Assembly (NCBI RefSeq): GCF_001904725.1
Contig: NZ_MRCE01000006.1
Coordinates: 1-64,000, forward strand
Source: Phormidium ambiguum IAM M-71
GTDB taxonomy: Bacteria > Cyanobacteriota > Cyanobacteriia > Cyanobacteriales > Aerosakkonemataceae
DNA: 64,000 bases
Reading direction: 5' to 3'
Shown here: positions 18,155 to 27,779 of the stretch, one piece after another
How positions within the stretch are numbered: the stretch's first letter is position 1
How the letters are laid out: every line of letters begins with the position of its first letter
The notes under the pieces: generated by a model
Seen by the model: the letters and a program-made list of their open reading frames with translations, nothing else
What the model was told of the DNA's origin: nothing
The model's database searches: none
Program-made: the position numbers and the translations under genes

Positions 18155-19975
18155 GTGAAACAAAGGCGTTCCCACAAGAAGCCATTTCATAAAAAAAACT
18201 TTTCGTTTCAACAGGCAGTCATAAGCGTGAGTCAACATCAACTAGCTCAGTCAAGAAAGTACGATCCACAAGCAATCGCCAATTACTACACAAAGCGCCC
18301 TTGGTTAGCACTTTGGCGAACTGTAACTGTGATTTGGATGTTTGCTGGGTTTGTCATCGGGTTAAAGTTAGACGAATGGTGGGGTCAAGCAGAAGAAAAC
18401 AAGTCAAGACGAGCTTCCCAGTTAAGGGAAATACTGACTCATCTTGGCCCGACATTTATTAAAGTAGGACAAGCACTGTCTACCAGACCAGACTTAATTC
18501 GCAAAGACTTTTTAGAAGAGTTAGTTAAATTACAAGATCAATTACCGCCGTTTGATACTGCGATCGCATTCCGTATTATCGAAACCGAACTCAACAAATC
18601 TTTAGAAGACGCATACGCCGAAATTTCACCCCAACCAGTCGCCGCCGCCAGTTTAGGACAAGTTTATCAAGCCAGACTCAAAACTGGGGAAGAAGTCGCA
18701 GTTAAAGTCCAACGTCCTAACCTACTTCCCGTCTTAACTTTAGACCTGTTTTTGATGCGTTGGGCAGCCAGTTGGTTAGCGCCTTGGCTACCTCTGAATT
18801 TAGGTCATGATTTAACGTTAATTGTCGATGAATTTGGTATTAAGCTATTTGAGGAAATTGATTACTTAAACGAAGGGCGCAACGCGGAAAAATTTGCTGC
18901 CAATTTCCGAAATAATCCAGAAGTCAAAGTTCCTGTAATTTACTGGCGCTATAGTTCCCATCGGGTGCTGACTTTGGAATGGATTTACGGACTGAAACTC
19001 ACCGACACGACACAACTCGAAAAGCAGGGACTCGACAGCGATGCAATTATTCGGATTGGCGTAACATCGGGATTACAACAGTTATTAGAACATGGATTTT
19101 TCCATGCCGATCCGCACCCTGGTAATTTGTTTGCCATTCCGCCCCAATGTCCGGTTGATGCAGAAAGACAACCGACCAAATGGGTGCAGGGTGGTCAGAT
19201 GGCTTATATTGATTTTGGGATGATGGATCAGTTAGAGCAGGATACAAAAGAAACCCTGGTTGATGCTGTTGTTCATCTAATCAATAAGGATTACGAATTT
19301 TTAGCTGAGGATTTTGTTAAACTCGGCTTTTTAACTCCAGAAACCGATATTCGTCCGATCGTTCCTGCGCTAGAAGCTGTACTCGGCGATATTATAGGTG
19401 AAAGTGTAAGGGATTTTAATTTCAAAACAATTACCGATCGCTTTTCGGAATTGATGTATGATTATCCCTTCCGCGTTCCGGCTAAATTTGCTTTAATTAT
19501 TCGTTCTCTGGTGACACAAGAAGGTTTAGCACTCAGCATTAATCCGAATTTTAAGATTGTGGAAGTTGCTTATCCTTTTGTGGCGCGACGACTGTTAACT
19601 GGAGAAACGCCTCAGTTGCGAAGACGTTTAATTGAAGTGTTATTTAAAGATGGTAAATTCCAATGGCAAAGGTTAGAAAATCTAATTGCGATCGCGCGGA
19701 CGGACGAAAGTTTTAACCTCTTCCCCACCGCCCAATTAGGTTTACAATATCTCTTGTCTGATGAAGGTCAGTTTCTCCGTCGTCAACTAGTTTTGGCTTT
19801 AACAGAGGACGATCGACTTCATACCGAAGAAGTCCAACGTTTGTGGAATTTAATCAAGGATGAAATTAAGCCAGCCCAAATTTTTAATGCTGCTTTAGGC
19901 GCATTGGCAGAATTTTCTACCCTACCCTCTGTTGAAGCTTTAGCAGCTTTTTCTGGTCGCAAAACTTTGCAGTAA
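18155..19975 (+). CDS. AarF/ABC1/UbiB kinase family protein
   Basis: A protein of 606 residues from a GTG. It is an atypical protein-kinase-like ATPase of the UbiB group, linked to quinone metabolism in bacteria and chloroplasts. Typical motifs are FIKVGQALSTRPDLI (KxGQ), AAASLGQVYQARL (Ala-rich loop), EVAVKVQRP (Lys), FHADPHPGN (catalytic loop) and YIDFGMMD (metal-binding DFG). The C-terminal 200 residues are helical. Cyanobacteria usually carry several paralogs, so the exact member cannot be assigned. It is monocistronic. Confidence 0.92.
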   Translation: MKQRRSHKKPFHKKNFSFQQAVISVSQHQLAQSRKYDPQAIANYYTKRPWLALWRTVTVIWMFAGFVIGLKLDEWWGQAEENKSRRASQLREILTHLGPTFIKVGQALSTRPDLIRKDFLEELVKLQDQLPPFDTAIAFRIIETELNKSLEDAYAEISPQPVAAASLGQVYQARLKTGEEVAVKVQRPNLLPVLTLDLFLMRWAASWLAPWLPLNLGHDLTLIVDEFGIKLFEEIDYLNEGRNAEKFAANFRNNPEVKVPVIYWRYSSHRVLTLEWIYGLKLTDTTQLEKQGLDSDAIIRIGVTSGLQQLLEHGFFHADPHPGNLFAIPPQCPVDAERQPTKWVQGGQMAYIDFGMMDQLEQDTKETLVDAVVHLINKDYEFLAEDFVKLGFLTPETDIRPIVPALEAVLGDIIGESVRDFNFKTITDRFSELMYDYPFRVPAKFALIIRSLVTQEGLALSINPNFKIVEVAYPFVARRLLTGETPQLRRRLIEVLFKDGKFQWQRLENLIAIARTDESFNLFPTAQLGLQYLLSDEGQFLRRQLVLALTEDDRLHTEEVQRLWNLIKDEIKPAQIFNAALGALAEFSTLPSVEALAAFSGRKTLQ

Positions 19976-20136
19976 CACAAGTCAGAACTCTAGAAGGTAG
20001 AGAAGTTGCAGACAACCTCTCTACCTCTAATTGTGTCAGGGCTTATGTAGGCTGCATTAGTAACGCATCATGCCATTAAAATCTAAAAAGCCTGATAAGA
20101 TTTAACCTCATAATTAACAAATTGCAGGAGTTATTC

Positions 20137-20508
20137 GTGTTCCTCATTCAAGACCCTCCCTATTTTCTCTTAGTAGCTGGAATGCTAGCTGGACTAACAT
20201 CAGGTTTAGCTTTTGAAGCAACACTTAAACAATTGGTACAAGAATGGGCGAGAACTCGTTCATCTCGGATGCTTGCCAATTTACAAGGAGTGCAAACACA
20301 ATTGCCTTTTTTGGGAATTTGTATTGGAGTTTGCGTTTTCTTAGGGTCTGGTTTAGAGATTTTTGGCTTTCCAACTTGGCTTTCTTACTCTGTTTCTGTA
20401 CCGCTGACAATTTTTATGGGTTTACTCGTTTGGTTCCAACTTGGCAAACTTTTAGTGCAGTTAGACAAGGGGGGATCGCGGGCGTTAGATTTAGATTCTT
20501 TTAGTTAA
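20137..20508 (+). CDS. small membrane protein of unknown function
   Basis: About 123 residues. The GTG at 20137 is chosen because AGGAG lies seven bases upstream; a TTG at 20122 would include that site in the coding region. There are three hydrophobic stretches: YFLLVAGMLAGLTSGLAF, LGICIGVCVFLGSGLEIFGF and the VPLTIFMGLLVW region. It looks like a conserved cyanobacterial inner-membrane protein. No domain is recognised. A palindromic terminator follows the stop. Confidence 0.75.
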   Translation: MFLIQDPPYFLLVAGMLAGLTSGLAFEATLKQLVQEWARTRSSRMLANLQGVQTQLPFLGICIGVCVFLGSGLEIFGFPTWLSYSVSVPLTIFMGLLVWFQLGKLLVQLDKGGSRALDLDSFS

Positions 20509-20543
20509 TTAGAATTACTGAATAACTAAAAAACTAGTCTTTA

Positions 20544-20594
20544 GGTACGTTGTTGCGCTTTAGCGCTAAAGCGCAACAACGTGCCTTTTTTTTA
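20544..20594. terminator. perfect 36-base palindrome with T-run; repeat copy 3
   Basis: Bases 20547-20582 read the same on both strands (ACGTTGTTGCGCTTTAGC and its complement), extended by GG/CC pairs and followed by eight or nine T. It lies between convergent genes and can terminate both. It is the best-preserved member of the repeat family at 6.8, 17.9 and 61.1 kb. Confidence 0.75.
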
Positions 20595-20624
20595 GATTTA
20601 CTCCAAAAAACACTAGCTTTTTCT

Positions 20625-21542
20625 TCAAAATAAACCTTTTACTTTATCCTTGACTTTTTGCCATACATTTTTAGGTTTAGCAGCAGATTTCTGGGGTGTA
20701 TAAGTTGGTTTTGCTTCGTTGAGATAGCGGTAATGTTCCCAAGTTTCCCAATAAGGACAACCAGGTTCAATTCTAATACCTGCCCAATGTAAGTATTGCA
20801 ATGGTTGGTTGACATGGGGATCGATTAGTCGATCGCCTTCATATTTAAAATGACCGCTTCCTGCCCAATTACCCGGCCCTTTTTCCGGTCTACGGACAAT
20901 ATTAAACCGTCGGGAAATCCGTTTCAAAATCATGTAATTAACGATTGGTTGATCGGAAGTTTTTTGCGAAAAATCAAAGTATTCTGGATGGGCGGCGCAT
21001 TCGGCAAAAGTGTCGTACAAGTCTTGTTCCGAAAGTAAGTTCTTTTTAGAAGCCCAAAATCCCCCATTAAATATGTCTTTAAGGTCGTCTTCGGTAAATA
21101 CTTTTTCTTCTAAAACTTTGGGAGTAAATACATTTGTGATGCCGCCACCATGTTGATAATCACAGCAGAGAAAATCATATTCTGAAAAGTAATTTAAATT
21201 GTCAATTATCTTTTCAAAAACTACAATGTCTGTATCTATATACAAAAATTCATCAAACGGGCCAAACCAACAAGCTTGTTTGCGAAATTGATTGGGTCTG
21301 GCAAAGAATTTGTCACCAAAAATTTGATGTAATTGTTTGGATAAGCGATCGATAAATTCTAAATCCTCATAAACTGTTACGCCAAAAGAATTAGCGAGAA
21401 TTTCGGCAATTTTTTGATAGTTGTCGTCATAAGGAATTAATACTACAGGCGTATCGCTATCGTAAACGCGAATACTCTTTAAAAGTGCGATCGCTTGCTC
21501 TGTTACTTTATCATTAGCAATGATATAAATACCGCGAGTCAT
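20625..21542 (-). CDS. glycosyltransferase-like protein, Npun_R2821/R2822 family
   Basis: A protein of 305 residues. The start MTRGIYIIANDKVTEQAIAL, the metal-binding DxD in YIDTDIVVFEKI (near residue 100) and the late HWAGIRI segment fit a GT-A fold of the GT8 type. From memory this matches a family named after Npun_R2821/R2822. It probably transfers a sugar in surface-glycan synthesis, since it borders the glycan island. Donor and acceptor are unknown. It lacks a membrane segment. Confidence 0.8.
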   Translation of the reverse strand: MTRGIYIIANDKVTEQAIALLKSIRVYDSDTPVVLIPYDDNYQKIAEILANSFGVTVYEDLEFIDRLSKQLHQIFGDKFFARPNQFRKQACWFGPFDEFLYIDTDIVVFEKIIDNLNYFSEYDFLCCDYQHGGGITNVFTPKVLEEKVFTEDDLKDIFNGGFWASKKNLLSEQDLYDTFAECAAHPEYFDFSQKTSDQPIVNYMILKRISRRFNIVRRPEKGPGNWAGSGHFKYEGDRLIDPHVNQPLQYLHWAGIRIEPGCPYWETWEHYRYLNEAKPTYTPQKSAAKPKNVWQKVKDKVKGLF

Positions 21543-21821
21543 AAATTAAATTCTCAAGTAATCTATCTCAATGATAATTCACGAATTAGTACATTTTGGC
21601 ATCATTTTACATAAATATGCACGTTCACGCAGGACTTAATTGCTCAGAAAATCTTAAATTGTGATAAAACTTTACTTCATAAAACGTCGTAAAAAAGAAG
21701 CTACAACTTAGTATTGGTTATTATGAGAAATTATGTCTACCAGAGTAACTAAGTGCGAAAGTTACATCAAATAGTCAGTAATTTTATGGAAATCTAGTAA
21801 TCGTCCTCTAACTAAACGTCT

Positions 21822-23405
21822 ATGTTGTTTAACTCACCAGAATTTATTTTTTTATTTCTCCCGATCGCTTTATTAATTTTCTTTCTGCTTGGCAGAATCA
21901 GTAATCAACGAGTAGCGATTGCTTGGCTAGTAGCAGCTTCTTTGTTCTTTTACGCCAAAAGCAACCCAGTCTTTTTATTATTACTAATTTTTTCGAGCGG
22001 ATTTAACTATTGCATTAGTTTAGCATTAAAAAACCAGCTTTTGTTCGATCGCTGGAAAATTGCTCTATCTCAAAAATGGCTTTTAGGTATAGGAGTCACA
22101 GCCAATTTAGTTGTGCTTGGTTATTTTAAATATGCCAACTTCTTTATTAATACGGTTAATCAATTAAGCGGGACAAGTTTCAGCATTGAGAAAATCTTTC
22201 TTCCCCTAGCCATATCATTTTTTACTTTTCAACAAATTTCTTATTTGGTAGATGTTTATCGCGGGGAAGCCAAACAAGAAACCTTTCTCGATTATTTACT
22301 ATTCGTTAGTTTTTTTCCAAAATTAATCGCAGGCCCAATTGTACGTCATAAAGACTTAATGCCTCAGTTTGAAGAGCGATCTACCTATCAATTTAATCAG
22401 GAAAACTTTGTAGTAGGCATCACAATTTTTTCAATGGGTTTCTTTAAAAAAGCTATATTTGCTAGTACTATGGCTGCTTTAGCGAACCCAATTTTTGACT
22501 TAGCTGCTAAAGGGGTAAATCTGACATTTTTTGAAGTTTGGGTTGGTGCTCTTGCCTATACATTACAGCTTTATTTTGATTTTTCTGGCTATTCAGATAT
22601 GGCGATCGGTATAGCGCGAATGTTCGGTATCCTACTACCACTAAATTTTGATTCCCCTTACAAAGCTCTCAATATTTCTGACTTTTGGCGCAGATGGCAT
22701 ATTACTTTATCTAACTTTTTAAGAGATTATATTTACATTCCTCTGGGTGGTAATCGCAAAGGAAATTTTAGACGGTACTTCAATTTAATGATTACCATGT
22801 TATTAGGAGGTCTTTGGCATGGCGCGGGTTGGAATTTTGTAATTTGGGGAGGTTTACATGGTGCTTACCTTGTGATTCATCGCCAATGGCAATTATTGCG
22901 AAAATCCTGGGGTCAAGATTTACAAAAAAGCTCTTTGTGGAGTCGATGGTTAGCAAGAATTTTAACATTTTTAGCTGTAATGATATCTTGGATTTTCTTT
23001 AGAGCAGAAAACTTAAAAGCAGCTATGATTATGTTAACAGGAGGTATTGGTTTTAACGGTGTTTCGTTACCTCCATTTTTATCTAAAAGGCTACTATTTA
23101 TTCAAAATCCAGGCATCAGATTTGATGGGTTAATGCCTAATTTAGAAATCAATCCTTGGTACGCAATCAGTGTAATTTGTTTGTTATTAGCGATCGCTTG
23201 GTTTGTGCCTAATACCCAGGAGTGGATGGCACAATATAAACCTGCGTTAGATTATCAACCCTCAAAAACTGCTCATCCTTTCTGGCAAAAATTACAATGG
23301 CAGCCAAATTTATTTTTTGGCATTCTCTTTGGCTTAATCTGGTTCTTTTGCTGTAAAACTTTTCTAGAAGCTACACCCAGCGATTTTATTTACTTTAACT
23401 TCTGA
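21822..23405 (+). CDS. MBOAT family O-acyltransferase (AlgI-like)
   Basis: A protein of 527 residues with about a dozen hydrophobic spans. The DFSGYSDMAIGIARMFGI and NISDFWRRWHITLSNFLRDY motifs and GGLWHGAGWNFVIWGGLHG (His333 and His346) are the AlgI/DltB-type MBOAT core, which moves an acyl (often acetyl) group across the membrane onto a polysaccharide. The next gene encodes an SGNH-like partner, as in alginate- and cellulose-acetylation systems. The glycan acetylated here is presumably made by the neighbouring glycosyltransferases. Confidence 0.93.
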   Translation: MLFNSPEFIFLFLPIALLIFFLLGRISNQRVAIAWLVAASLFFYAKSNPVFLLLLIFSSGFNYCISLALKNQLLFDRWKIALSQKWLLGIGVTANLVVLGYFKYANFFINTVNQLSGTSFSIEKIFLPLAISFFTFQQISYLVDVYRGEAKQETFLDYLLFVSFFPKLIAGPIVRHKDLMPQFEERSTYQFNQENFVVGITIFSMGFFKKAIFASTMAALANPIFDLAAKGVNLTFFEVWVGALAYTLQLYFDFSGYSDMAIGIARMFGILLPLNFDSPYKALNISDFWRRWHITLSNFLRDYIYIPLGGNRKGNFRRYFNLMITMLLGGLWHGAGWNFVIWGGLHGAYLVIHRQWQLLRKSWGQDLQKSSLWSRWLARILTFLAVMISWIFFRAENLKAAMIMLTGGIGFNGVSLPPFLSKRLLFIQNPGIRFDGLMPNLEINPWYAISVICLLLAIAWFVPNTQEWMAQYKPALDYQPSKTAHPFWQKLQWQPNLFFGILFGLIWFFCCKTFLEATPSDFIYFNF

Positions 23406-23409
23406 GTTT

Positions 23410-24378
23410 ATGTTATATACAAAATATCTCAAAAATGTCCTGATTGGATTTGCGATCGCTTCTTTGACTTTCGCAGCTATTGTCCTTTACCAAATGGGCG
23501 CACAAACACAAACGGCTCGATGGATTTATGAGTTAGATAAAATCAAAATTAATTACGCACGATCGATCGAAACTCCCAAGATTCTTTTAGTTTCTGGTTC
23601 TAATACTCTTTACGGTCTTAGTTGCGCTACAATTTCCCAAGAAACAAAAATTCCTTGCGTTAATACTGCCCTGACTCAGGAATTAGGTTTAGATTATATT
23701 CTCAGTCATGCACGACATTTAGCTAATCCCAACGACATTATTATAATGCCGTTAGAATATCAACTTTACTTGTACAAAGGTTCACCTAGCGAACTGTCGA
23801 TCGACTATGTATTGGCATACGATCCAAATTATTTAAAATCAGTTGATTTGTTCACACAAATTAAGTATTTAGGCGGCATCTCGTATGACCGATTAACGCA
23901 GGGAATTTCCACCAAGCTTAAGCCAAATTCATCTAACAAAAAATATGCCAACAGAATCAATCAGTATGGCGATACCCTGGATAATAGCAAAAACAGCATG
24001 ACAGAACAGCAATTTAAGTCAATGGATACTTGGAGTCCATTTACTTTCGAGCAATATGCGATCGATAATTATGCTGCCAATAAAATTATTGAATTTATAA
24101 ATTGGAGCAAAAAAAATAACATTAAAGTTATGGCTACCTGGCCAAGCACAGTTAATTTCCCAGCTTATAAAGAGCCTGGATCTCAAGCTTTTTTCCAAAC
24201 AATTGAAAAGTTTTATCAAAATCAAGGAGTACCTATTTTAGGTAAAGCTGAAGATTTCTTTTATGAAAAACCCTTGTTTTTTAATTCTGTTTATCATTTA
24301 AATGATGTGGGAAGAAATCAGCGGACTAAACAAATAATTAGCTTAATTCAACCTTATTTACAAAAATCTGGCAATTGA
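23410..24378 (+). CDS. SGNH-like partner of the MBOAT acyltransferase
   Basis: A protein of 322 residues. One N-terminal transmembrane segment (VLIGFAIASLTFAAIVLY) is followed by a periplasmic domain. ILLVSGSNTLYGLSC near residues 58-70 may be the SGNH block I with the nucleophile Ser. DIIIMPLEYQLY resembles DltD/AlgJ-like proteins, and NSVYHLNDVGRNQRT near the C-terminus may supply the His. The gene starts four bases after the MBOAT stop, so the pair is cotranscribed. Likely role: passing the acyl group to the sugar. The catalytic residues are inferred. Confidence 0.7.
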   Translation: MLYTKYLKNVLIGFAIASLTFAAIVLYQMGAQTQTARWIYELDKIKINYARSIETPKILLVSGSNTLYGLSCATISQETKIPCVNTALTQELGLDYILSHARHLANPNDIIIMPLEYQLYLYKGSPSELSIDYVLAYDPNYLKSVDLFTQIKYLGGISYDRLTQGISTKLKPNSSNKKYANRINQYGDTLDNSKNSMTEQQFKSMDTWSPFTFEQYAIDNYAANKIIEFINWSKKNNIKVMATWPSTVNFPAYKEPGSQAFFQTIEKFYQNQGVPILGKAEDFFYEKPLFFNSVYHLNDVGRNQRTKQIISLIQPYLQKSGN

Positions 24379-24398
24379 AATTGCATCTACATAAACAA

Positions 24399-24420
24399 AG
24401 TCCGCCTTCGCGGACTGGTT
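24399..24420 (+). terminator. terminator after the acyltransferase pair
   Basis: AGTCCGC pairs with GCGGACT around a CTTC loop, followed by GGTTT. It lies 20 bases after the SGNH gene stop. The T-run is short, so efficiency is uncertain. Confidence 0.5.
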
Positions 24421-24465
24421 TAATCATCAGGTGAGTTTATCGGAGGTTTGTTTGCGATTATAGTC

Positions 24466-24594
24466 ATACCAATTCTTTGTAAAATTGCGCTTAAATCATA
24501 GCCCCTCCCCGTCTACGGGGAGGGGTTTGGGGTGGGGTTAATTAACGTCTACGCGGAGGGGTTAATGAAGTGCATCTCCATAGAGAATTGGTAT
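24466..24594. repeat. MITE-like element, ATACCAATTCT ends
   Basis: Perfect 11-base inverted ends, ATACCAATTCT and AGAATTGGTAT, enclose about 107 bases with an internal CCCCTCCCCG/CGGGGAGGGG hairpin. A related but shorter copy lies at 37216-37292. There is no coding capacity. It lies between the convergent SGNH and GT10 genes. Confidence 0.6.
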
Positions 24595-24650
24595 CAGTAA
24601 TTCACTCTCCTAAAGAACACCTTTCCTATTCAAGGATAATAGTTAGAGTA

Positions 24651-25619
24651 TTAGGAAACGTTGCCGACAAAATTAGAGAGCCATTCTAGTAAGTTTAGCT
24701 TGTGAAGAATAATTTGTCTGGCTTCTGCGATCGCATCTTTTGCTGCATACCAAGCATCAGGTGTAGCTGTCATTTCTTTAATATATGCCAAACCTTTTTC
24801 ATCCATACTTGGCAACCTGAGAAAACTACCAGGTGGTAACAATTTATCAACAGCAGGGCCACCATAATAAATCGGCAAACACCAAGCCAAAATAGCATCC
24901 CACAGTTTTTCGCTCACATACCAATTATTGTCAGTATAATTTTCGATCGTCAAATTATAGTAATAAGGAGCCATTGCATACCACTTATTACCAATTTCGC
25001 CACAGTTCCGAGTCCAACTTGGCAAATTTCGGCCATATAAATCGAACTGAAAATCACTTTCTTGTAGTAGCTTCAAAAAATCAAAACGTTTAGCATGATT
25101 AGCAGCACGATTTACACCGGAAACAATCCAACTACAAGTTTTTACCTTTTCCGGCGGATTCATTTCATTAAGTTCACGAAACGAATTGCCAATATACCAA
25201 ATAGCAGGCATATAATCTGGATGAGGAGCGTAATCATCAGGCCCTGAAATGTGGCCGCAATATGTTTTTGCCCTTTGGTAGTGAGCAAGAGTTCTTTGCA
25301 GCACTTCCTCTAGAGGCGGTTCTCGCCAAAGAAAAATAATCCGCTCTTGAGGAACGCCACGAAGTTTAGCTTGCATCGATTCAATTTCTTGTTCGTAGCG
25401 ATTTTGACGTTTTTGATTAACAAACCACAAGGGACTTTTTTCCTGTGGTTTCGGAAAATCAAAAAAATTATATAGCAGCATGAAATCCGGTTTGGGTTCT
25501 TGCGATCGCATTTCAATATTGCCCCAAGCACCGAAAGGATGGGGCGTTTGATGCCATAACCAGCTACATTGTGTCAGTCCGGGATAGCTGCTAATCATGC
25601 CTACAGTTTTTCTGTTCAT
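24651..25619 (-). CDS. GT10 fucosyltransferase-like glycosyltransferase
   Basis: A protein of 322 residues. The C-terminal part has LTIENYTDNNWYVSEKLWDA followed by ILAWCLPIYYGGPAVDKLLPPGSFLRL, the nucleotide-sugar-binding signature of alpha-1,3/1,4-fucosyltransferases (E-N-x-x-D-x-Y-V-x-EK-W-A). It would add fucose or a related GDP-sugar residue to a surface glycan. The N-terminal part (residues 1-150) is less typical. There is no membrane anchor. It lies last in a run of minus-strand glycan genes, 51 bases after the ABC exporter gene. GDP-fucose synthesis genes are not in this window. Confidence 0.85.
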   Translation of the reverse strand: MNRKTVGMISSYPGLTQCSWLWHQTPHPFGAWGNIEMRSQEPKPDFMLLYNFFDFPKPQEKSPLWFVNQKRQNRYEQEIESMQAKLRGVPQERIIFLWREPPLEEVLQRTLAHYQRAKTYCGHISGPDDYAPHPDYMPAIWYIGNSFRELNEMNPPEKVKTCSWIVSGVNRAANHAKRFDFLKLLQESDFQFDLYGRNLPSWTRNCGEIGNKWYAMAPYYYNLTIENYTDNNWYVSEKLWDAILAWCLPIYYGGPAVDKLLPPGSFLRLPSMDEKGLAYIKEMTATPDAWYAAKDAIAEARQIILHKLNLLEWLSNFVGNVS

Positions 25620-25670
25620 AATTATGAAATCCTAATTTTAAATTTCCACATTTACCTAATTAATTTCACC

Positions 25671-27683
25671 TTATTTTATTGGTAGCTTACTACTATTTTC
25701 AAAAGCTTCAATAGAATTAAAAAGGCTGATAGCCGAGCCATAAGATTCTTCAATTAATTCTCGTTCTTCTTCTGGTGTATCTACCATATTATCAGCTAAC
25801 AATCTTAGGGAACCAATCATTGAGTTTAATAAAGTTCGCACTTCATAAGATACTTTTTCCCGAATTTCTTCATTATGAGCAAAAACAGCTTCGGGACTTT
25901 CAGAAAATTGCATAGAGTACAAACGAGCATAGTAACCACCTTGATTTAATAGTTCTTGATGGGTACCAATTTCTACAACAACTCCCTTATCTAACACTGC
26001 AATTTGATCTGCTTTTTGTACAGTAGATAAACGGTGGGCAATTACTAATGTAGTGCGATTGTGGCTTAAATCTTCAATTGCTGATTGTACTAAACGTTCG
26101 GAAACAGTATCTAAAGCGCTTGTAGCTTCATCTAATATTAAAATATCAGGGTCTTGTAAGAGTGCTCTAGCAATTGCTAATCGTTGGCGTTGTCCACCAG
26201 ATAGTAATACACCGCGATCGCCAATTACCGTATCAAAACCTTGGGGCAATTTAATAATAAATTCGTAAGCATTTGCCCGCTTTGCTGCCGAAATCACTTC
26301 TTCTTCCGTAGCTTTTAGATTGCCATAAGCAATGTTATTTAGTACAGAATCATTAAACAAAAATGTATCCTGACTAACGATACCCATAGCTCTTCGTAGA
26401 GATTTTACATCATAATTTCGGAGATCTATTCCGTCTAAATTAATACAACCGCTTGTCGGTTCATAAAATCGCGGTACTAAATCTACAAGAGTTGATTTAC
26501 CTGCTCCCGATCCTCCTACTAAAGCTAAGGTAGTACCTCGTGGTATGGATAAATTAATACCTTTTAAGACAAAGCCTTCATGCCCTGGATACTTAAAGGA
26601 AACGTTTTGAAAATCAATACCTTTTTCTAATGGTTTATAAGGCAAAGAACCATTGTTCATAAATGGCTTATTATCCCGCCGTAAAAAGTCATATACTATG
26701 TCTACACTAGCGGCACTATTAGCTAATTGACTCCTAGCATTGTTTAGCTGGGTAATGTATGGTAAAAGCCTAAATAGAACTAATAAGTAAGTCAATATGA
26801 TTGCCGAAACAGCCTGAATTTGATTGATAAAAAATGTTCGCCCTAACATGACTATTATCATCAGGGCTATAATTCCTGTAACTTCACTAACTGGTGCGAT
26901 CGCGGCATCATTTACTTGAGATTGAAAATCTGCTTTCTCCCGCACTCTAATTAATTTACTCAATAATTCATACTCTCTATTTTCGTTTCCCGTTGCTTTA
27001 ACTAAACGAATACCGTTTAAAACTTCTAGGACTCTAATCGAGTATGCTTTGGACATTTCCGATAATTGTTTCCCAAATAGCCGCGCTCTATATATTGAGA
27101 ATTGATTAATTAATGCTACTGTAGTTAACAGAAAAGTTGAAGCGATCGTTAATTGCCAAGAAATTGCTACTAACAAAGCTACAAAAACTAAAATAGTAAT
27201 AGAAATAGTGACTACTTTGATTAATGTGCCAATCGTACCTACAGCACGACCAATTTCTCCACCTAAGCGATTAATTAAATCGCCTACTTTCATTTTGGCA
27301 TAAAAATCTAGGTCTACTTCCAAAAGCATTCTTAGCCCTTCTTCTCGCATATCAGCTGCTAGCTTTCGCGTCAAAGAACTAGAGACTAAGCTACCTGCAT
27401 AACCAGCTAAGTTTTTTAAGATAATTACTAGTAAAATTATACTGGCCATAGCTAATAGCCGATATGTTATTGGCAAATTATCAAAAGGTGTAATAATTTT
27501 TTGGATGAGCGGTGGCGCACCTTTTAATTCTACTTCTTGCCCTAATACATTCAACAGTATTGGCACAATCAATGCCGTACTTACGCCATTAAATAATGCT
27601 CCAGAAAATCCCAAAACAATTGTTAAAATAATCCAGAGAGGATAGCGCCGAGCAAATTGTATCAGTATGTCAGTTTTTAACAT
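25671..27683 (-). CDS. ABC exporter (MsbA-like) with degenerate histidine-kinase-like tail
   Basis: A protein of 670 residues. Six membrane spans in residues 1-325 are followed by an ATPase domain with Walker A GGSGAGKSTL, signature LSGGQRQRLAIARAL and Walker B DILILDEATSALD. The half-transporter would dimerise and export a lipid-linked glycan or polysaccharide, given the neighbours. After the normal end near residue 595 there is an extra segment. SYEVRTLLNSMIGSLRLLAD (from residue 612) matches the DHp H-box pattern SHELRTPLNSIIGSL of histidine kinases, with Tyr613 in place of the His. The tail may be a dimerisation helix or docking site. Its function is unknown. Confidence 0.9.
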   Translation of the reverse strand: MLKTDILIQFARRYPLWIILTIVLGFSGALFNGVSTALIVPILLNVLGQEVELKGAPPLIQKIITPFDNLPITYRLLAMASIILLVIILKNLAGYAGSLVSSSLTRKLAADMREEGLRMLLEVDLDFYAKMKVGDLINRLGGEIGRAVGTIGTLIKVVTISITILVFVALLVAISWQLTIASTFLLTTVALINQFSIYRARLFGKQLSEMSKAYSIRVLEVLNGIRLVKATGNENREYELLSKLIRVREKADFQSQVNDAAIAPVSEVTGIIALMIIVMLGRTFFINQIQAVSAIILTYLLVLFRLLPYITQLNNARSQLANSAASVDIVYDFLRRDNKPFMNNGSLPYKPLEKGIDFQNVSFKYPGHEGFVLKGINLSIPRGTTLALVGGSGAGKSTLVDLVPRFYEPTSGCINLDGIDLRNYDVKSLRRAMGIVSQDTFLFNDSVLNNIAYGNLKATEEEVISAAKRANAYEFIIKLPQGFDTVIGDRGVLLSGGQRQRLAIARALLQDPDILILDEATSALDTVSERLVQSAIEDLSHNRTTLVIAHRLSTVQKADQIAVLDKGVVVEIGTHQELLNQGGYYARLYSMQFSESPEAVFAHNEEIREKVSYEVRTLLNSMIGSLRLLADNMVDTPEEERELIEESYGSAISLFNSIEAFENSSKLPIK

Positions 27684-27779
27684 AAAACTATCCGTGTGTT
27701 AATGTATTGTCGAATAATGTTCACAGTACTCATTAATTATTTGGAAATTTTTCACACATTAATTTTCTTTTACCTTTTC

